Part shown: piece by piece, positions 1 through 8,209 of the stretch
Layout: every line of letters begins with the position of its first letter
Position numbering within the stretch: the stretch's first letter is position 1
Source: Caenimonas sp. SL110
Lineage (GTDB): Bacteria > Pseudomonadota > Gammaproteobacteria > Burkholderiales > Burkholderiaceae_C
Assembly: GCF_001044395.1 (NCBI RefSeq)
Contig: NZ_JANU01000042.1
Span: forward strand, 62,001-126,000
Direction of reading: 5' to 3'
Length of the DNA stretch: 64,000 bases
The notes under the pieces: model-generated
Databases searched by the model: none
The model's input: the letters and a program-made list of their open reading frames with translations, nothing else
Told to the model about the DNA's origin: nothing
Made by a program: the position numbers and the translations under genes

Positions 1-549
1 CGGCGACGACTGATACACCGTGGCGTTGAGTGCTTCCCACATCAAGGAGCGCGGTTCATCTTCGGTGCGCATGCGGCGCTCTTCCTTCACCACTTCCAGT
101 TCGCGCTTGAACTCGTCGTCAGGCCACTGGTTGTTCGCAAACCGGTCGGCCTCCAGCTTCATCACGTCTTCGAGCTTGTTGGCCGGAATCTGCTGGTAGT
201 AGCTGGTCGCATCGTGCATCGTGAACGCGTTCTCCTGTCCGCCCAGGGCTGCAACGCGTTTTGAAAATTCATTGGGCTTGAGCTGTTTCGTGCCCTTGAA
301 AAGCATGTGCTCGAGCATGTGAGCCAGGCCGGAGGAGCCATCGACCTCATCCATGGCCCCTACGCGCAGCCACACCATGTGGACGGCGGTTGGCGCTCGC
401 TTGTCCGGCTTGACGATCAGCGTGAACCCGTTGTCGAGCTTGAATTGCTCGGTACGCGGTGGAGATGCCTGCGCAAGCGCCGATGGCGCAAATGCAAGAG
501 GCAAAAGCAGGGAAAGGCCACAGAGGGCGAGTTGCAAGGTGCGTTTCAT
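1..549 (-). CDS. M16 family zinc metallopeptidase (insulinase/pitrilysin-like), N-terminal part
   Basis: The first 183 residues of an M16 peptidase are present; the gene runs off the left edge of the window. Seen: a signal peptide ending near ALA-QA at about residue 27, then the inverted zinc motif HxxEH as H77-M-L-E80-H81, and the typical follow-on segments LFKGT and a long YYQQIP stretch of the M16 N-terminal domain. Family knowledge: such proteins are periplasmic or exported zinc peptidases, often encoded as a catalytic/non-catalytic pair, so a second M16 gene may lie to the left. The gene diverges from ftsY with 29 bp between the start codons. Substrate cannot be told from sequence. Confidence 0.85.
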   Translation of the reverse strand, partial: MKRTLQLALCGLSLLLPLAFAPSALAQASPPRTEQFKLDNGFTLIVKPDKRAPTAVHMVWLRVGAMDEVDGSSGLAHMLEHMLFKGTKQLKPNEFSKRVAALGGQENAFTMHDATSYYQQIPANKLEDVMKLEADRFANNQWPDDEFKRELEVVKEERRMRTEDEPRSLMWEALNATVYQSSP

Positions 550-578
550 AGAATCCTGTGATTCTAGAAACCTTATCA

Positions 579-1655
579 ATGTTCAGTTTCTTCCGAAAAA
601 AGCCTGCAGCCACACCCGCCCCAACGCCGGCACCTGCGGCTTTTTCCACATCTCCATCCAGCGCGCCGCCCCCGGGTTACCCGTCCGGCGGCGGACTCAT
701 CGGCAGTGCGCTGGTGCAGCCGATGGAGATTCCGGTCCCCGCGCCGATCGCGCCAGAGCGCCAGCGCTGGGTCGACAAGCTGAGCGCCGGGCTGCGCAAG
801 ACCTCGACGGGCATCGCCCAGGTCTTCACCGGCGGCCAGATCGACGACCAGCTCTACGAAGAACTCGAATCTGCGCTGCTCATGGCCGACACCGGCGTCA
901 GGGCCACCCAGCATCTGCTGGATGAAGTCAAGCGGCGCGTGCAGGCCAGTGGCGCCACGCGGCCCGTGCAGGTCAAGAACATATTGATCGATTCGCTCAC
1001 GCAGCTCTTGAAGCCGCTGGAAAAGCCGCTGGTCATCGGCGAATTCAAGCCCACCATCATCATGGTCGCTGGTGTCAACGGCGCGGGCAAGACCACCTCG
1101 ATCGGCAAGCTCACCAAACATCTCGCCGATGAAGGCGCATCGGTGCTGCTCGCGGCAGCCGACACCTTCCGCGCGGCCGCACGCGAACAGCTCGCTGTAT
1201 GGGCAGACCGCAACACGGTGGAGATCGTGAGCCAGGCGGGCGGCGATCCGGCTGCGGTCACGTTCGATGCGGTCAGTGCCGGCAAGGCGCGCGGCAAGGA
1301 CGTGGTGCTGGTCGACACGGCAGGCCGCCTGCCCACGCAGCTTCACCTGATGGAAGAACTGCGCAAGATCAAGCGCGTGGTTCAAAAAGCCGATCCAACG
1401 GCGCCTCATGAAGTGCTGCTGGTCATCGACGGCAACACCGGCCAGAACGCACTGGCCCAGGTGCGCTCGTTCGACGAAGCGCTAGGCCTCACGGGCCTCA
1501 TCATCACCAAGCTCGACGGCACCGCCAAAGGCGGCGTGCTCGCAGCCATCGCCCAGGAAAAGCCCGTGCCGGTGTACTTCATCGGCGTCGGCGAGACGCT
1601 GGAAGACCTAGAAACCTTTAACGCGCGCGAGTTCGCCCTCGCCCTACTGCAATGA
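579..1655 (+). CDS. ftsY: FtsY, signal recognition particle receptor GTPase
   Basis: SRP receptor that docks ribosome-SRP complexes at the inner membrane for co-translational insertion. 358 residues from ATG 579 (MFSFFRKK); an upstream in-frame GTG at 558 would add seven residues and is less likely. Seen: a short proline/alanine-rich N-terminal A region (about residues 10-60), then the NG domain with P-loop GVNGAGKTT at 165-173, DTAGR at 246-250 and TKLDGTAKGG starting at 310. The acidic A domain is short compared with the E. coli protein, which is common in betaproteobacteria. Its stop overlaps the selD start (ATGA), so the two are probably co-transcribed. Divergent from the M16 peptidase. 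Confidence 0.97.
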   Translation: MFSFFRKKPAATPAPTPAPAAFSTSPSSAPPPGYPSGGGLIGSALVQPMEIPVPAPIAPERQRWVDKLSAGLRKTSTGIAQVFTGGQIDDQLYEELESALLMADTGVRATQHLLDEVKRRVQASGATRPVQVKNILIDSLTQLLKPLEKPLVIGEFKPTIIMVAGVNGAGKTTSIGKLTKHLADEGASVLLAAADTFRAAAREQLAVWADRNTVEIVSQAGGDPAAVTFDAVSAGKARGKDVVLVDTAGRLPTQLHLMEELRKIKRVVQKADPTAPHEVLLVIDGNTGQNALAQVRSFDEALGLTGLIITKLDGTAKGGVLAAIAQEKPVPVYFIGVGETLEDLETFNAREFALALLQ

Positions 1656-2698
1656 CCGAACCACGCCTGACCTCGCTTTCCCACGGTGGAGGCTGCGGCT
1701 GCAAGATCGCCCCCGGTGTGCTGTCTGAAATCCTCAAGGGCACGGCGCGCATGCCGATGCCCAAGGAGCTGCTGGTCGGCATCGAAACCGCCGATGACGC
1801 GGCGGTCTACCAGCTCAATGACGAACAGGCGCTGATCGCCACCACCGACTTCTTCATGCCCATCGTTGACGATCCGTTCGACTTCGGGCGCATCGCAGCA
1901 ACCAACGCGATCTCCGATGTCTATGCGATGGGGGGCCGGCCGATCATGGCGCTCGCGCTGGTCGGCATGCCGATCAATGTGCTCAGCACGGCCACCATAG
2001 GCCGCGTGCTGGAAGGCGGCGAGTCGGTCTGCCAGCAGGCGGGTATTCCGATCGCGGGCGGGCACACGATCGATTCTGTCGAGGCGATTTACGGGCTGGT
2101 CGTGATGGGACTCATCCACCCCAAGCGCGTCAAGCGCAATTCGGACGCGCAGGCCGGCGACGTTCTGGTCCTGGGCAAGCCGCTTGGCGTCGGCGTGCTG
2201 TCGGCGGCCCTCAAGAAGGAGGCGCTGGATGCGCAGGGCTACGCGCAAATGATTGATACCACGACGCGCCTGAACACACCGGGCCCTGAACTTGCGGCCC
2301 TGGAGGGTGTGCACGCGCTCACCGACATCACTGGTTTCGGTCTGGCGGGCCATGCGCTCGAACTGGCACGCGGGGCCAAGCTCGAAGTGCGAATCGACTG
2401 GTCCAGCGTTCCGCTCCTGGCAGGCGCGCGCGACCTGGCAGACCGCGGCTTCGTCACCGGCGCGTCGGGGCGCAACTGGGCCGGTTATGGCGAGAGCATT
2501 GCCTTGCCAACCGGTTTCGGCGCGACCGACCAGGCGCTCCTGACCGATCCCCAGACCAGCGGCGGCCTGCTGGTGTCATGCTCGCCGCAAGCCGTTGATG
2601 AAGTGCTTGCCATCTTCGCGCGCCACGGATTTGACCAGGCCGCCGTCGTTGGCGAAATGGCAGCGCAGTCCAGCGGCGCGCGAGTGGTTGTGGCTTGA
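1652..2698 (+). CDS. selD: Selenide, water dikinase SelD
   Basis: Makes selenophosphate from selenide and ATP, the selenium donor for selenocysteine tRNA and for selenouridine in tRNA. 348 residues, full length. The catalytic segment reads HGGGCGCK at residues 11-18: C15 aligns with the catalytic Cys17 of E. coli SelD and K18 with its Lys20, so this is a Cys-form, not a Sec-form enzyme. AIRS-type ATP-binding motifs follow (DDAAVY, TDFFMPIVDDPFDFG, NAISDVYAMGG). Start ATG overlaps the ftsY stop by four bases. No selA, selB, selC or mnmH is in the window, so the selenium user is elsewhere in the genome. Confidence 0.96.
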   Translation: MTEPRLTSLSHGGGCGCKIAPGVLSEILKGTARMPMPKELLVGIETADDAAVYQLNDEQALIATTDFFMPIVDDPFDFGRIAATNAISDVYAMGGRPIMALALVGMPINVLSTATIGRVLEGGESVCQQAGIPIAGGHTIDSVEAIYGLVVMGLIHPKRVKRNSDAQAGDVLVLGKPLGVGVLSAALKKEALDAQGYAQMIDTTTRLNTPGPELAALEGVHALTDITGFGLAGHALELARGAKLEVRIDWSSVPLLAGARDLADRGFVTGASGRNWAGYGESIALPTGFGATDQALLTDPQTSGGLLVSCSPQAVDEVLAIFARHGFDQAAVVGEMAAQSSGARVVVA

Positions 2699-2766
2699 CG
2701 GCGCACTAGACACGGTACGCTCAAGTTCCGAGAATCGGGGCAGAACCAAAACTGCTGGAGACACCG

Positions 2767-3231
2767 ATGGACACCCTCACCCATGGCGAAGGCCAAAGCG
2801 CCGCCACCCGCAAGGTCGACCAGCTGCTGGCGCACTATGGCGAGAGCCACCGGAACCCGCGCAACGAGACCATCCACTTCGTTGCCATCCCGCTCATCAT
2901 GCTGAGCCTGGTCGGCCTGCTCTACGCTGCGCATCCGTGGATCGCCTATGCCTTCATTGCGGCGAGCATGGTTTATTACGCGCGGCTGTCGCTCGTGTTC
3001 CTGCTCACGATGGCTGCGCTGTCGGCCGTGGCCCTTGTGCTTGTGAACGCGATGGGCGCCCTGGTGCTTCCGGCGTCGATTGCGATCTTCGTCCTGGCCT
3101 GGATCGCGCAGTTCGTCGGGCACAAGATTGAAGGCAAGAAGCCGTCGTTTTTCGAAGACCTGCAGTACCTGTGGGTCGGCCCCCTGTTCGTCCTGAGCAG
3201 GCTGTTTCTCAAGCTCGGTATTCGCTGGTAG
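2767..3231 (+). CDS. DUF962 / Mpo1-like integral membrane protein
   Basis: 154 residues with four predicted hydrophobic segments. Matches the Mpo1/YGL010w (DUF962) family: N-terminal HYGESHRNPRNETIHFVAIPL and C-terminal QFVGHKIEGKKPSFFEDLQ blocks carry the conserved histidines (H-x4-H, H in TIHF, GH) that in the yeast member bind iron. Family knowledge: yeast Mpo1 is a dioxygenase in alpha-oxidation of 2-hydroxy fatty acids from phytosphingosine; the bacterial role is not established. Stands alone between selD and rpoH; 68 bp separate it from selD. Function beyond the fold and likely Fe site is inference. Confidence 0.8.
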   Translation: MDTLTHGEGQSAATRKVDQLLAHYGESHRNPRNETIHFVAIPLIMLSLVGLLYAAHPWIAYAFIAASMVYYARLSLVFLLTMAALSAVALVLVNAMGALVLPASIAIFVLAWIAQFVGHKIEGKKPSFFEDLQYLWVGPLFVLSRLFLKLGIRW

Positions 3232-3409
3232 GCCGTCAGGGCGAAATTAGGCCTTTTAGGTCAATCTCACGGCCCCTGAGCGGCCGGATTGGTCCCTGTC
3301 CCACACACGGGAAAACCCTGAAGGCGTATGCTTTACAGGTGAACTTTCCATTGCTTGATCGGTCTGGCAGCAGCCTCGCTAACACCCGCCTAAGCATTGA
3401 ACTTCACAC

Positions 3410-3436
3410 TTAGCACTCGCTCTAACCGAGTGCTAA
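3410..3436. promoter_or_regulatory. CIRCE operator (HrcA-binding site) upstream of rpoH
   Basis: Perfect inverted repeat TTAGCACTC-N9-GAGTGCTAA, identical to the CIRCE consensus including the 9-bp spacer. It ends 32 bp before the rpoH start codon. Family knowledge: HrcA binds CIRCE and represses groE/dnaK-type operons until heat stress. Its placement implies HrcA repression of the heat-shock sigma factor gene itself. Confidence 0.95.
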
Positions 3437-3439
3437 TAT
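3410..3439 (+). promoter_or_regulatory. Putative sigma-70 promoter of rpoH overlapping CIRCE
   Basis: A TAATAT box at 3434-3439 lies 18 bp downstream of TTAGCA (3410-3415), giving a plausible -10/-35 pair that is embedded in the CIRCE palindrome. A start near 3446 would leave a leader of about 23 nt. The -10 is good, the -35 matches TTGACA at four of six positions. Inference from sequence only. Confidence 0.45.
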
Positions 3440-3468
3440 TGTCTCCATACATGAAAGGAACTTCCAGC

Positions 3469-4398
3469 ATGACCACTTCCACGGCACCTGGCACGGCGCT
3501 GGCGATGGCCAGCCCCTGGGCGGTTGTTCCCTCCCTGGGTAACCTGGACGCGTATATTTCGGCCGCCAACCGCCTGCCGATGCTGACGCTGCAGGAGGAG
3601 CAGGAATTCGCCCGCAAACTGCGCGATCACAACGACCTCGAAGCGGCAGGGAAGCTCGTGCTGTCCCACCTGCGCCTCGTCGTGTCGGTCTCGCGCAAGT
3701 ACCTGGGTTACGGCCTTCCGCACGGCGACCTGATCCAGGAAGGCAACATCGGCCTGATGAAGGCCGTCAAGCGTTTCGACCCTGACCAGGGCGTGCGGCT
3801 GGTGAGCTACGCGCTGCACTGGATCAAGGCCGAGATTCACGAGTACATCCTGAAGAACTGGCGCATGGTCAAGGTCGCGACGACCAAGGCCCAGCGCAAG
3901 CTGTTTTTCAACCTGCGCTCGATGAAGCAGGGCTTCAAGGACGATGCCGACGCACAGACTCACCGCGACAGCCTGACCGACTCGCAGATCGAGTCGATGG
4001 CCAAGCAGCTGAACGTCAAGCGCGAGGAAGTCATCGAGATGGAAGCGCGGATGGCCGGCGGCGACGTGATGCTTGATCCCGCCCCCGGCGACGACGGAGA
4101 CGAGGCGTTCGGCCCCATTGCCTACCTTGCCGACGCTGGCCATGAGCCCACCGAGGTGATCGAGTCACGCCAGCGTGATGTGATGGCCACCGACGGCATC
4201 GCCGCCGCGCTGAACCAGCTCGACGAGCGCAGCCGCCGCATCGTCGAAGAGCGCTGGCTCAAGGTGAACGACGATGGCTCGGGCGGCCTCACGCTGCACG
4301 ACCTGGCCAGCGAGTACGGCGTGAGCGCCGAGCGCATCCGCCAGATCGAATCTGCAGCGATGAAGAAGATGAAGAAGGCGCTGGCCGCTTACGCGTAG
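3469..4398 (+). CDS. rpoH: RNA polymerase heat-shock sigma factor RpoH (sigma-32)
   Basis: Directs RNA polymerase to heat-shock promoters. 309 residues from ATG 3469, chosen because AAAGGAA sits 8-9 nt upstream; in-frame ATG 3451 lies before this ribosome-binding site. Seen: sigma region 2 (LVLSHLRLVVSVSRKYLGYG, DLIQEGNIGLMKAVKRFDP), the RpoH-specific box QRKLFFNLR at residues 142-150, and a C-terminal region 4 helix-turn-helix (LASEYGVSAERIRQIE). A CIRCE operator covers the promoter and a strong terminator follows the stop, so it is a single-gene unit. The RpoH box identifies it as sigma-32 rather than another group 3 sigma factor. Confidence 0.97.
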   Translation: MTTSTAPGTALAMASPWAVVPSLGNLDAYISAANRLPMLTLQEEQEFARKLRDHNDLEAAGKLVLSHLRLVVSVSRKYLGYGLPHGDLIQEGNIGLMKAVKRFDPDQGVRLVSYALHWIKAEIHEYILKNWRMVKVATTKAQRKLFFNLRSMKQGFKDDADAQTHRDSLTDSQIESMAKQLNVKREEVIEMEARMAGGDVMLDPAPGDDGDEAFGPIAYLADAGHEPTEVIESRQRDVMATDGIAAALNQLDERSRRIVEERWLKVNDDGSGGLTLHDLASEYGVSAERIRQIESAAMKKMKKALAAYA

Positions 4399-4427
4399 TC
4401 GCGACGCGGCGGTTGCGCGACCAGAGC

Positions 4428-4455
4428 AGGCCCGGCATTGTCCGGGCCTTTTTTT
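4428..4455 (+). terminator. Rho-independent terminator of rpoH
   Basis: Perfect 8-bp stem AGGCCCGG/CCGGGCCT with a six-base loop CATTGT followed directly by a run of seven T residues (4449-4455). Located 30 bp after the rpoH stop codon. Confidence 0.9.
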
Positions 4456-4502
4456 GGGCTTCGTCATGGACCGATTGCGGTAACAATTGGCCGGTGAGGC
4501 GC

Positions 4503-6239
4503 ATGCGAACGTTCCTGGGCTTGTGGGGCGCCCTGCTGATCCTGGCAGGGTGGTTGGGTCTGGCGCATGCACAGGCCCAAGCCCAGGCCCAACCCGTACC
4601 CGTGCCGGCTCTGGCCCCGATATCACTCACCCCCCAAAACCGCGTCTCCACCATCGATTTGCGCAGCCGGTTCTGGGTCGACCCCACCGCGCGGCGCACG
4701 GTCGAAGAAGTCGCCACCGGCGCGACGGCCTGGGCTGTGCGTGAACCAGGCCGCTCCTACAACATCGATGGCCGGGCGTTGTGGATCGAGTTTGTCGTAC
4801 AGGCACCGGCTGGCGGGCGCTGGTTTGTGGAACTGCAAAGCTCGGGCATTGACCGGGTACAGCTGTTTCGGCCCACCGCCGATGGCCGGTGGGTGCAAGA
4901 AGAAGCCGGCGATTCACGCGCGGTATCGCGGTGGCCGCTGCCCGGGCGATTCCCCACGTTCGAGCTGGCGACGAGTGCATCGGTGCCCATGCGCCACTTC
5001 CTTCGCATTGAGCACGCACGAGTCGACTTCGCGACGCCCATCGCCATCTACGACCATGCCTCGCTGCTGGCATCGCGCGAGAGCGAGCAGTTCTTGCTGG
5101 GCGGTTATTTCGGCCTGGCCCTCCTGATCGGGGTGGTGTCTGCGGCCAACGCCATCGCGTTTCGTGACCGCAACTTCGGCGTGTATGCCGTATATGTCCT
5201 GGCGCTGGCGGTGGGCCAACTCGCGTACCTGGGCGTCGGCGCGCAACACATCTGGAACGAACAGCTGGACTGGAACCAGGTGGCAACCTTCGTGCTGCCG
5301 GGAATCTCCGCCGCTGCGGGGCTCTGGTTCGCGCGCACGGTCACCGAGCCTGCGCGCTTTTCGGCTCGGCTCGACCTGTTTGTTTGGGTGCTGATCGCCG
5401 TCCTGCTGGCCTGCGTCGCCCTGGATACCGCGCTTTCTACCCGCACCACGTTTGCGGTGCTAATGCTCCTGACAGTCGTCGCGCTGGTCGTCATCTTCGG
5501 ACTGGTCGCGATGGTGTGGGCCAAGGGAGACGATCCGAATATCCGCCTCATTGCACTGGGCTTCGTGCCGGTTGTCGTGATGGCGCTGTTCCCGCTGGCA
5601 CGCGGCCTCAACCTGGTTGCTGCGAGTGGCTGGACGCGGTATGGGCTTTCCATTGGCGCGGCGCTGGAGATGCCGATTCTTTTCTACGCGCTCAGCCTGC
5701 GGGGCAGCCGAAGGCGCGAGTCGCAGGTGCGCGCGGCAGCGCTGTCGCACAGCGATGCACTGACGGGACTGGCCCACGAACGCACGCTGCTGCAGCGCCT
5801 GGATGCTGCGCTGGTCCGCGCGCGAAGCATGCGCCATTCGTGCGCGCTGCTTGGCGTGCGCATCAGCAATTACGACGTGATCGTTGCAGATCTCGGCGCC
5901 GGGGTTGCCGAACGGGCGCTCGTGGTCGCAGCCTCACTGATGCGCGGGGCCATCACCGACATCGACCTGGCCTCCAGGGTTGGCGAACATGAATTCGTCC
6001 TGCTGCTGGAAGGACCGACCACCACTGAGAACGCGATGAGCCGCGCCCAGCAGCTGGTGGCCAGCGGTCTACGCCCATCGCCTGCGTTGCCACCGGGCAC
6101 GACCCTGAAGTTCCACATTGCCGTGGCCGTGTTGCCCGAGGCCTCCCTGGACGCAATCTCCACCGTGAAATGGCTCCTTGACGGGCTCAAGACCATGCGA
6201 GCCGACACACGCAAGCTGATCCGGCCCCTGAACTTCTGA
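4503..6239 (+). CDS. 7TM sensor (7TMR-DISM type) with degenerate GGDEF domain
   Basis: 578 residues from ATG 4503, which follows a GAGG site and opens a clear signal peptide (cleavage near AHA-QA, residue 23; a short Q-A repeat follows). Layout seen: periplasmic 7TMR-DISM-like sensory domain (about 40-195), a block of seven hydrophobic segments (about 200-400), then a GGDEF-like domain introduced by DALTGL. The signature GG(D/E)EF is replaced by GEHEF at 494-498 and most allosteric-site residues are absent, so diguanylate cyclase activity is doubtful. It may bind GTP or act as a protein-interaction output. No EAL domain. Lies between the rpoH terminator and a Bug-family gene. Confidence 0.75.
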   Translation: MRTFLGLWGALLILAGWLGLAHAQAQAQAQPVPVPALAPISLTPQNRVSTIDLRSRFWVDPTARRTVEEVATGATAWAVREPGRSYNIDGRALWIEFVVQAPAGGRWFVELQSSGIDRVQLFRPTADGRWVQEEAGDSRAVSRWPLPGRFPTFELATSASVPMRHFLRIEHARVDFATPIAIYDHASLLASRESEQFLLGGYFGLALLIGVVSAANAIAFRDRNFGVYAVYVLALAVGQLAYLGVGAQHIWNEQLDWNQVATFVLPGISAAAGLWFARTVTEPARFSARLDLFVWVLIAVLLACVALDTALSTRTTFAVLMLLTVVALVVIFGLVAMVWAKGDDPNIRLIALGFVPVVVMALFPLARGLNLVAASGWTRYGLSIGAALEMPILFYALSLRGSRRRESQVRAAALSHSDALTGLAHERTLLQRLDAALVRARSMRHSCALLGVRISNYDVIVADLGAGVAERALVVAASLMRGAITDIDLASRVGEHEFVLLLEGPTTTENAMSRAQQLVASGLRPSPALPPGTTLKFHIAVAVLPEASLDAISTVKWLLDGLKTMRADTRKLIRPLNF

Positions 6240-6292
6240 CGGCACGCGCTAGCATTGACCCCATCTGAACATTCCAGGAAAGAAGTAGCCCC

Positions 6293-7306
6293 ATGTCCTC
6301 GCGCCAGACTTTGCGTCAACCGCTTCGCCGCACCCTCCTCGCCCTGGCGCTTGCCGCCGTAGCCGGCACCTCCTTCGCCCAGAAGGCCAATGCACCCGCC
6401 AAGGCTGCGGCATGGCCGACCAAGACCTTGCGCATCATGGTCGGATTTCCGGGTGGCTCCACGCCGGACCTGGTCGCACGCACGATCGCCGAGCCACTGT
6501 CCCGGGCGCTCGGCCAGCCCGTCATCGTTGAAAACCGGCCGGGCGCGGGCGGCAACATCGCTGCAGACATCGTGGCGAAGTCGACCGACGAACACACCAT
6601 CGGCGTGATGATCAACGGCAACATGACGATCGCGAAGCTGCTCAATCCAGCCACGCCTTTCGATCCGCTCACCGACCTCGCACCGATCAGCCTGATAGCA
6701 ACCGCGCCACTGTTGCTGACCGCACCGACTTCGACGCCGTTCAACAACGCGCAGGAATTCTTTGAAGCAGCCAAGGCTGCCGGCAACAAGTGGAGCTACG
6801 GCACGCCGGGCGTGGGTACGGTCGGGCACATCGGCATGGAGTTGCTCAAGACCAAAGCGGGCATCGATCCTGTGCACGTCCCCTACCCTGGCAACCCACA
6901 GGTGATCAACGCGATGTTGAGCGGGCAGATCCAGCTGTCGCTGCTGCCGCCAGGTCTGGCTGCAGCGCAGATTCGCGCAGGCAAGCTCAAGGCGGTGGGC
7001 GTGACATCGAGCGGCCGCAGCTCGCTGGTGCCGGAGTATCCGAGCCTGGGTGATGGCGGCGTCAAGGGATTCCAGCTGGAGATCTGGACGGCGGCGGCAG
7101 GACCGGCTTCGCTGCCCAAGCCGATCGTCGCAAAGCTATCGTCACTGATCAGCGAGATCGCCCGCTCGCCTGAAGTTCGCCAGAAGCTGTTTCAACAGGG
7201 CTGGCAAGTAGCAGGCACTTCGTCCGAAGGGCTCGCCAACCGCATCAAGGCCGACACCGAACTGCTCGGCGGCGTGATCAGGATGCGGGGAATCAAGGCG
7301 GAGTGA
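6293..7306 (+). CDS. Bug/TctC-family tripartite tricarboxylate transporter substrate-binding protein
   Basis: 337-residue periplasmic solute-binding protein: signal peptide to about residue 29 (TSFA-QK), then the family blocks WPTKTLRIMVGFPGG, RPGAGGNIAAD, GTPGVGTVGHIGMEL and VPYPGNPQVINAML that form the ligand pocket. AGGAAAGAAG precedes ATG 6293. Family knowledge: Bug proteins bind small carboxylates and related solutes; Burkholderiales carry dozens, mostly without adjacent tctAB membrane subunits, as here. Ligand cannot be assigned. Preceded by only 53 bp after the sensor gene. Confidence 0.9.
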   Translation: MSSRQTLRQPLRRTLLALALAAVAGTSFAQKANAPAKAAAWPTKTLRIMVGFPGGSTPDLVARTIAEPLSRALGQPVIVENRPGAGGNIAADIVAKSTDEHTIGVMINGNMTIAKLLNPATPFDPLTDLAPISLIATAPLLLTAPTSTPFNNAQEFFEAAKAAGNKWSYGTPGVGTVGHIGMELLKTKAGIDPVHVPYPGNPQVINAMLSGQIQLSLLPPGLAAAQIRAGKLKAVGVTSSGRSSLVPEYPSLGDGGVKGFQLEIWTAAAGPASLPKPIVAKLSSLISEIARSPEVRQKLFQQGWQVAGTSSEGLANRIKADTELLGGVIRMRGIKAE

Positions 7307-7358
7307 CATACCTGATGCCTGTCATCGGTGATCAACCGCAGTAGCCGCTTCGCAGTGG

Positions 7359-7379
7359 ATGCCGGATCGAGTCCGGCAT
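7359..7379. repeat. Small inverted repeat, REP-like hairpin
   Basis: Perfect 8-bp arms ATGCCGGA and TCCGGCAT around a five-base TCGAG loop, in the 86-bp gap between the convergent Bug-protein and AlkD-like genes. The word resembles short dispersed hairpins common in proteobacterial intergenic regions. It lacks a T-run, so termination is only possible. Copy number in the genome cannot be judged here. Confidence 0.5.
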
Positions 7380-7392
7380 GACAGACCTGGCG

Positions 7393-8208
7393 TCATCCAC
7401 CTCGCAGGCTTCGTCTCGCGCGTTTGGCGATGTACAAAGTCGCCGGCGCGCGTGACTCGCGCGTCCATCGCTCGCACAGCTCATCGACCCATTGCGGCTG
7501 CGTCTTGCTGGCATCGTTCAGCCAGTTGGCCACCGAGTTCTGCACGTAGCGGCTAGGGTCGGCTTTCAAGGGTTCGAGCAGCGACACAGCTCGCCAGGGC
7601 TGCGATTTCAGCAGCTCGATCTGCGCGCACCACACGCCGCGCGGCCTTGTGGCTTCACTGGCGAAGCGGCGGATGTTGGGGTCGGCATCGATCGCCCACG
7701 GCTGCAACAACCCGACCGCTGCATCGACATCGCCAGCGATCTCATCGCGCACCGCCATCCATGCGACCTCGCGAACACCATAATGCGCGTCGGCAGCGAA
7801 ACGGCGGACGCACGAGAGCTTCGCCGCCAGCGGCATCGCTGAAAACATCACCCACTGCGCCGCCCACGCGCGCGCGACATCGCTGGCGTGGGTGGCCAGC
7901 GCATGCGCCACCCGGTCACGGTCTTCACGGACTTCGGTCAGGTCATAAAGCGCACGCGCCACATGTTCATGGCGCTTCACAGGCTTGAACGCGCCGAGCA
8001 TGGCCAGCGTGTCGACGAGGCGTTCAACGTCGGACGGCAAGCCGATGTGCCGCGCCACCGCCGGTGCGAGGCGCGCGAGGTCGATTGCCAGAAATTCGTT
8101 GAGATTGACGGTCGGAATGACTCCGTCATGCAGCGCTTCGAGCACCTCGGCCGGTATCAGCGCGATGCGCGCCGCGCCGCGCCTGGCCAGAAGGTGCTCC
8201 GCCTGCAA
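7393..8208 (-). CDS. DNA alkylation repair protein (AlkC/AlkD-like HEAT-repeat family)
   Basis: 271 residues. Contains HEAT-like helical repeats and the family stretch DPNIRRFASEATRPRGVW (about residues 175-192), matching AlkC/AlkD-like alkylpurine DNA glycosylases that remove 3-methyladenine or 7-methylguanine. Start is a TTG one base after the SCO gene stop; no better ATG exists near the conserved N-terminus, so it is probably translated by coupling. It is the most downstream gene of the minus-strand oxidase cluster, with no functional link expected. Which of the AlkC/AlkD subfamilies it belongs to, and its catalytic residue, I cannot settle. Confidence 0.75.
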   Translation of the reverse strand: MQAEHLLARRGAARIALIPAEVLEALHDGVIPTVNLNEFLAIDLARLAPAVARHIGLPSDVERLVDTLAMLGAFKPVKRHEHVARALYDLTEVREDRDRVAHALATHASDVARAWAAQWVMFSAMPLAAKLSCVRRFAADAHYGVREVAWMAVRDEIAGDVDAAVGLLQPWAIDADPNIRRFASEATRPRGVWCAQIELLKSQPWRAVSLLEPLKADPSRYVQNSVANWLNDASKTQPQWVDELCERWTRESRAPATLYIAKRARRSLRGG

Positions 8209-8209
8209 G

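Noticed and set aside
3232-3397. Possible terminator or riboswitch between the DUF962 gene and rpoH
   Set aside because: No stem with a T-run and no recognisable conserved RNA fold seen.
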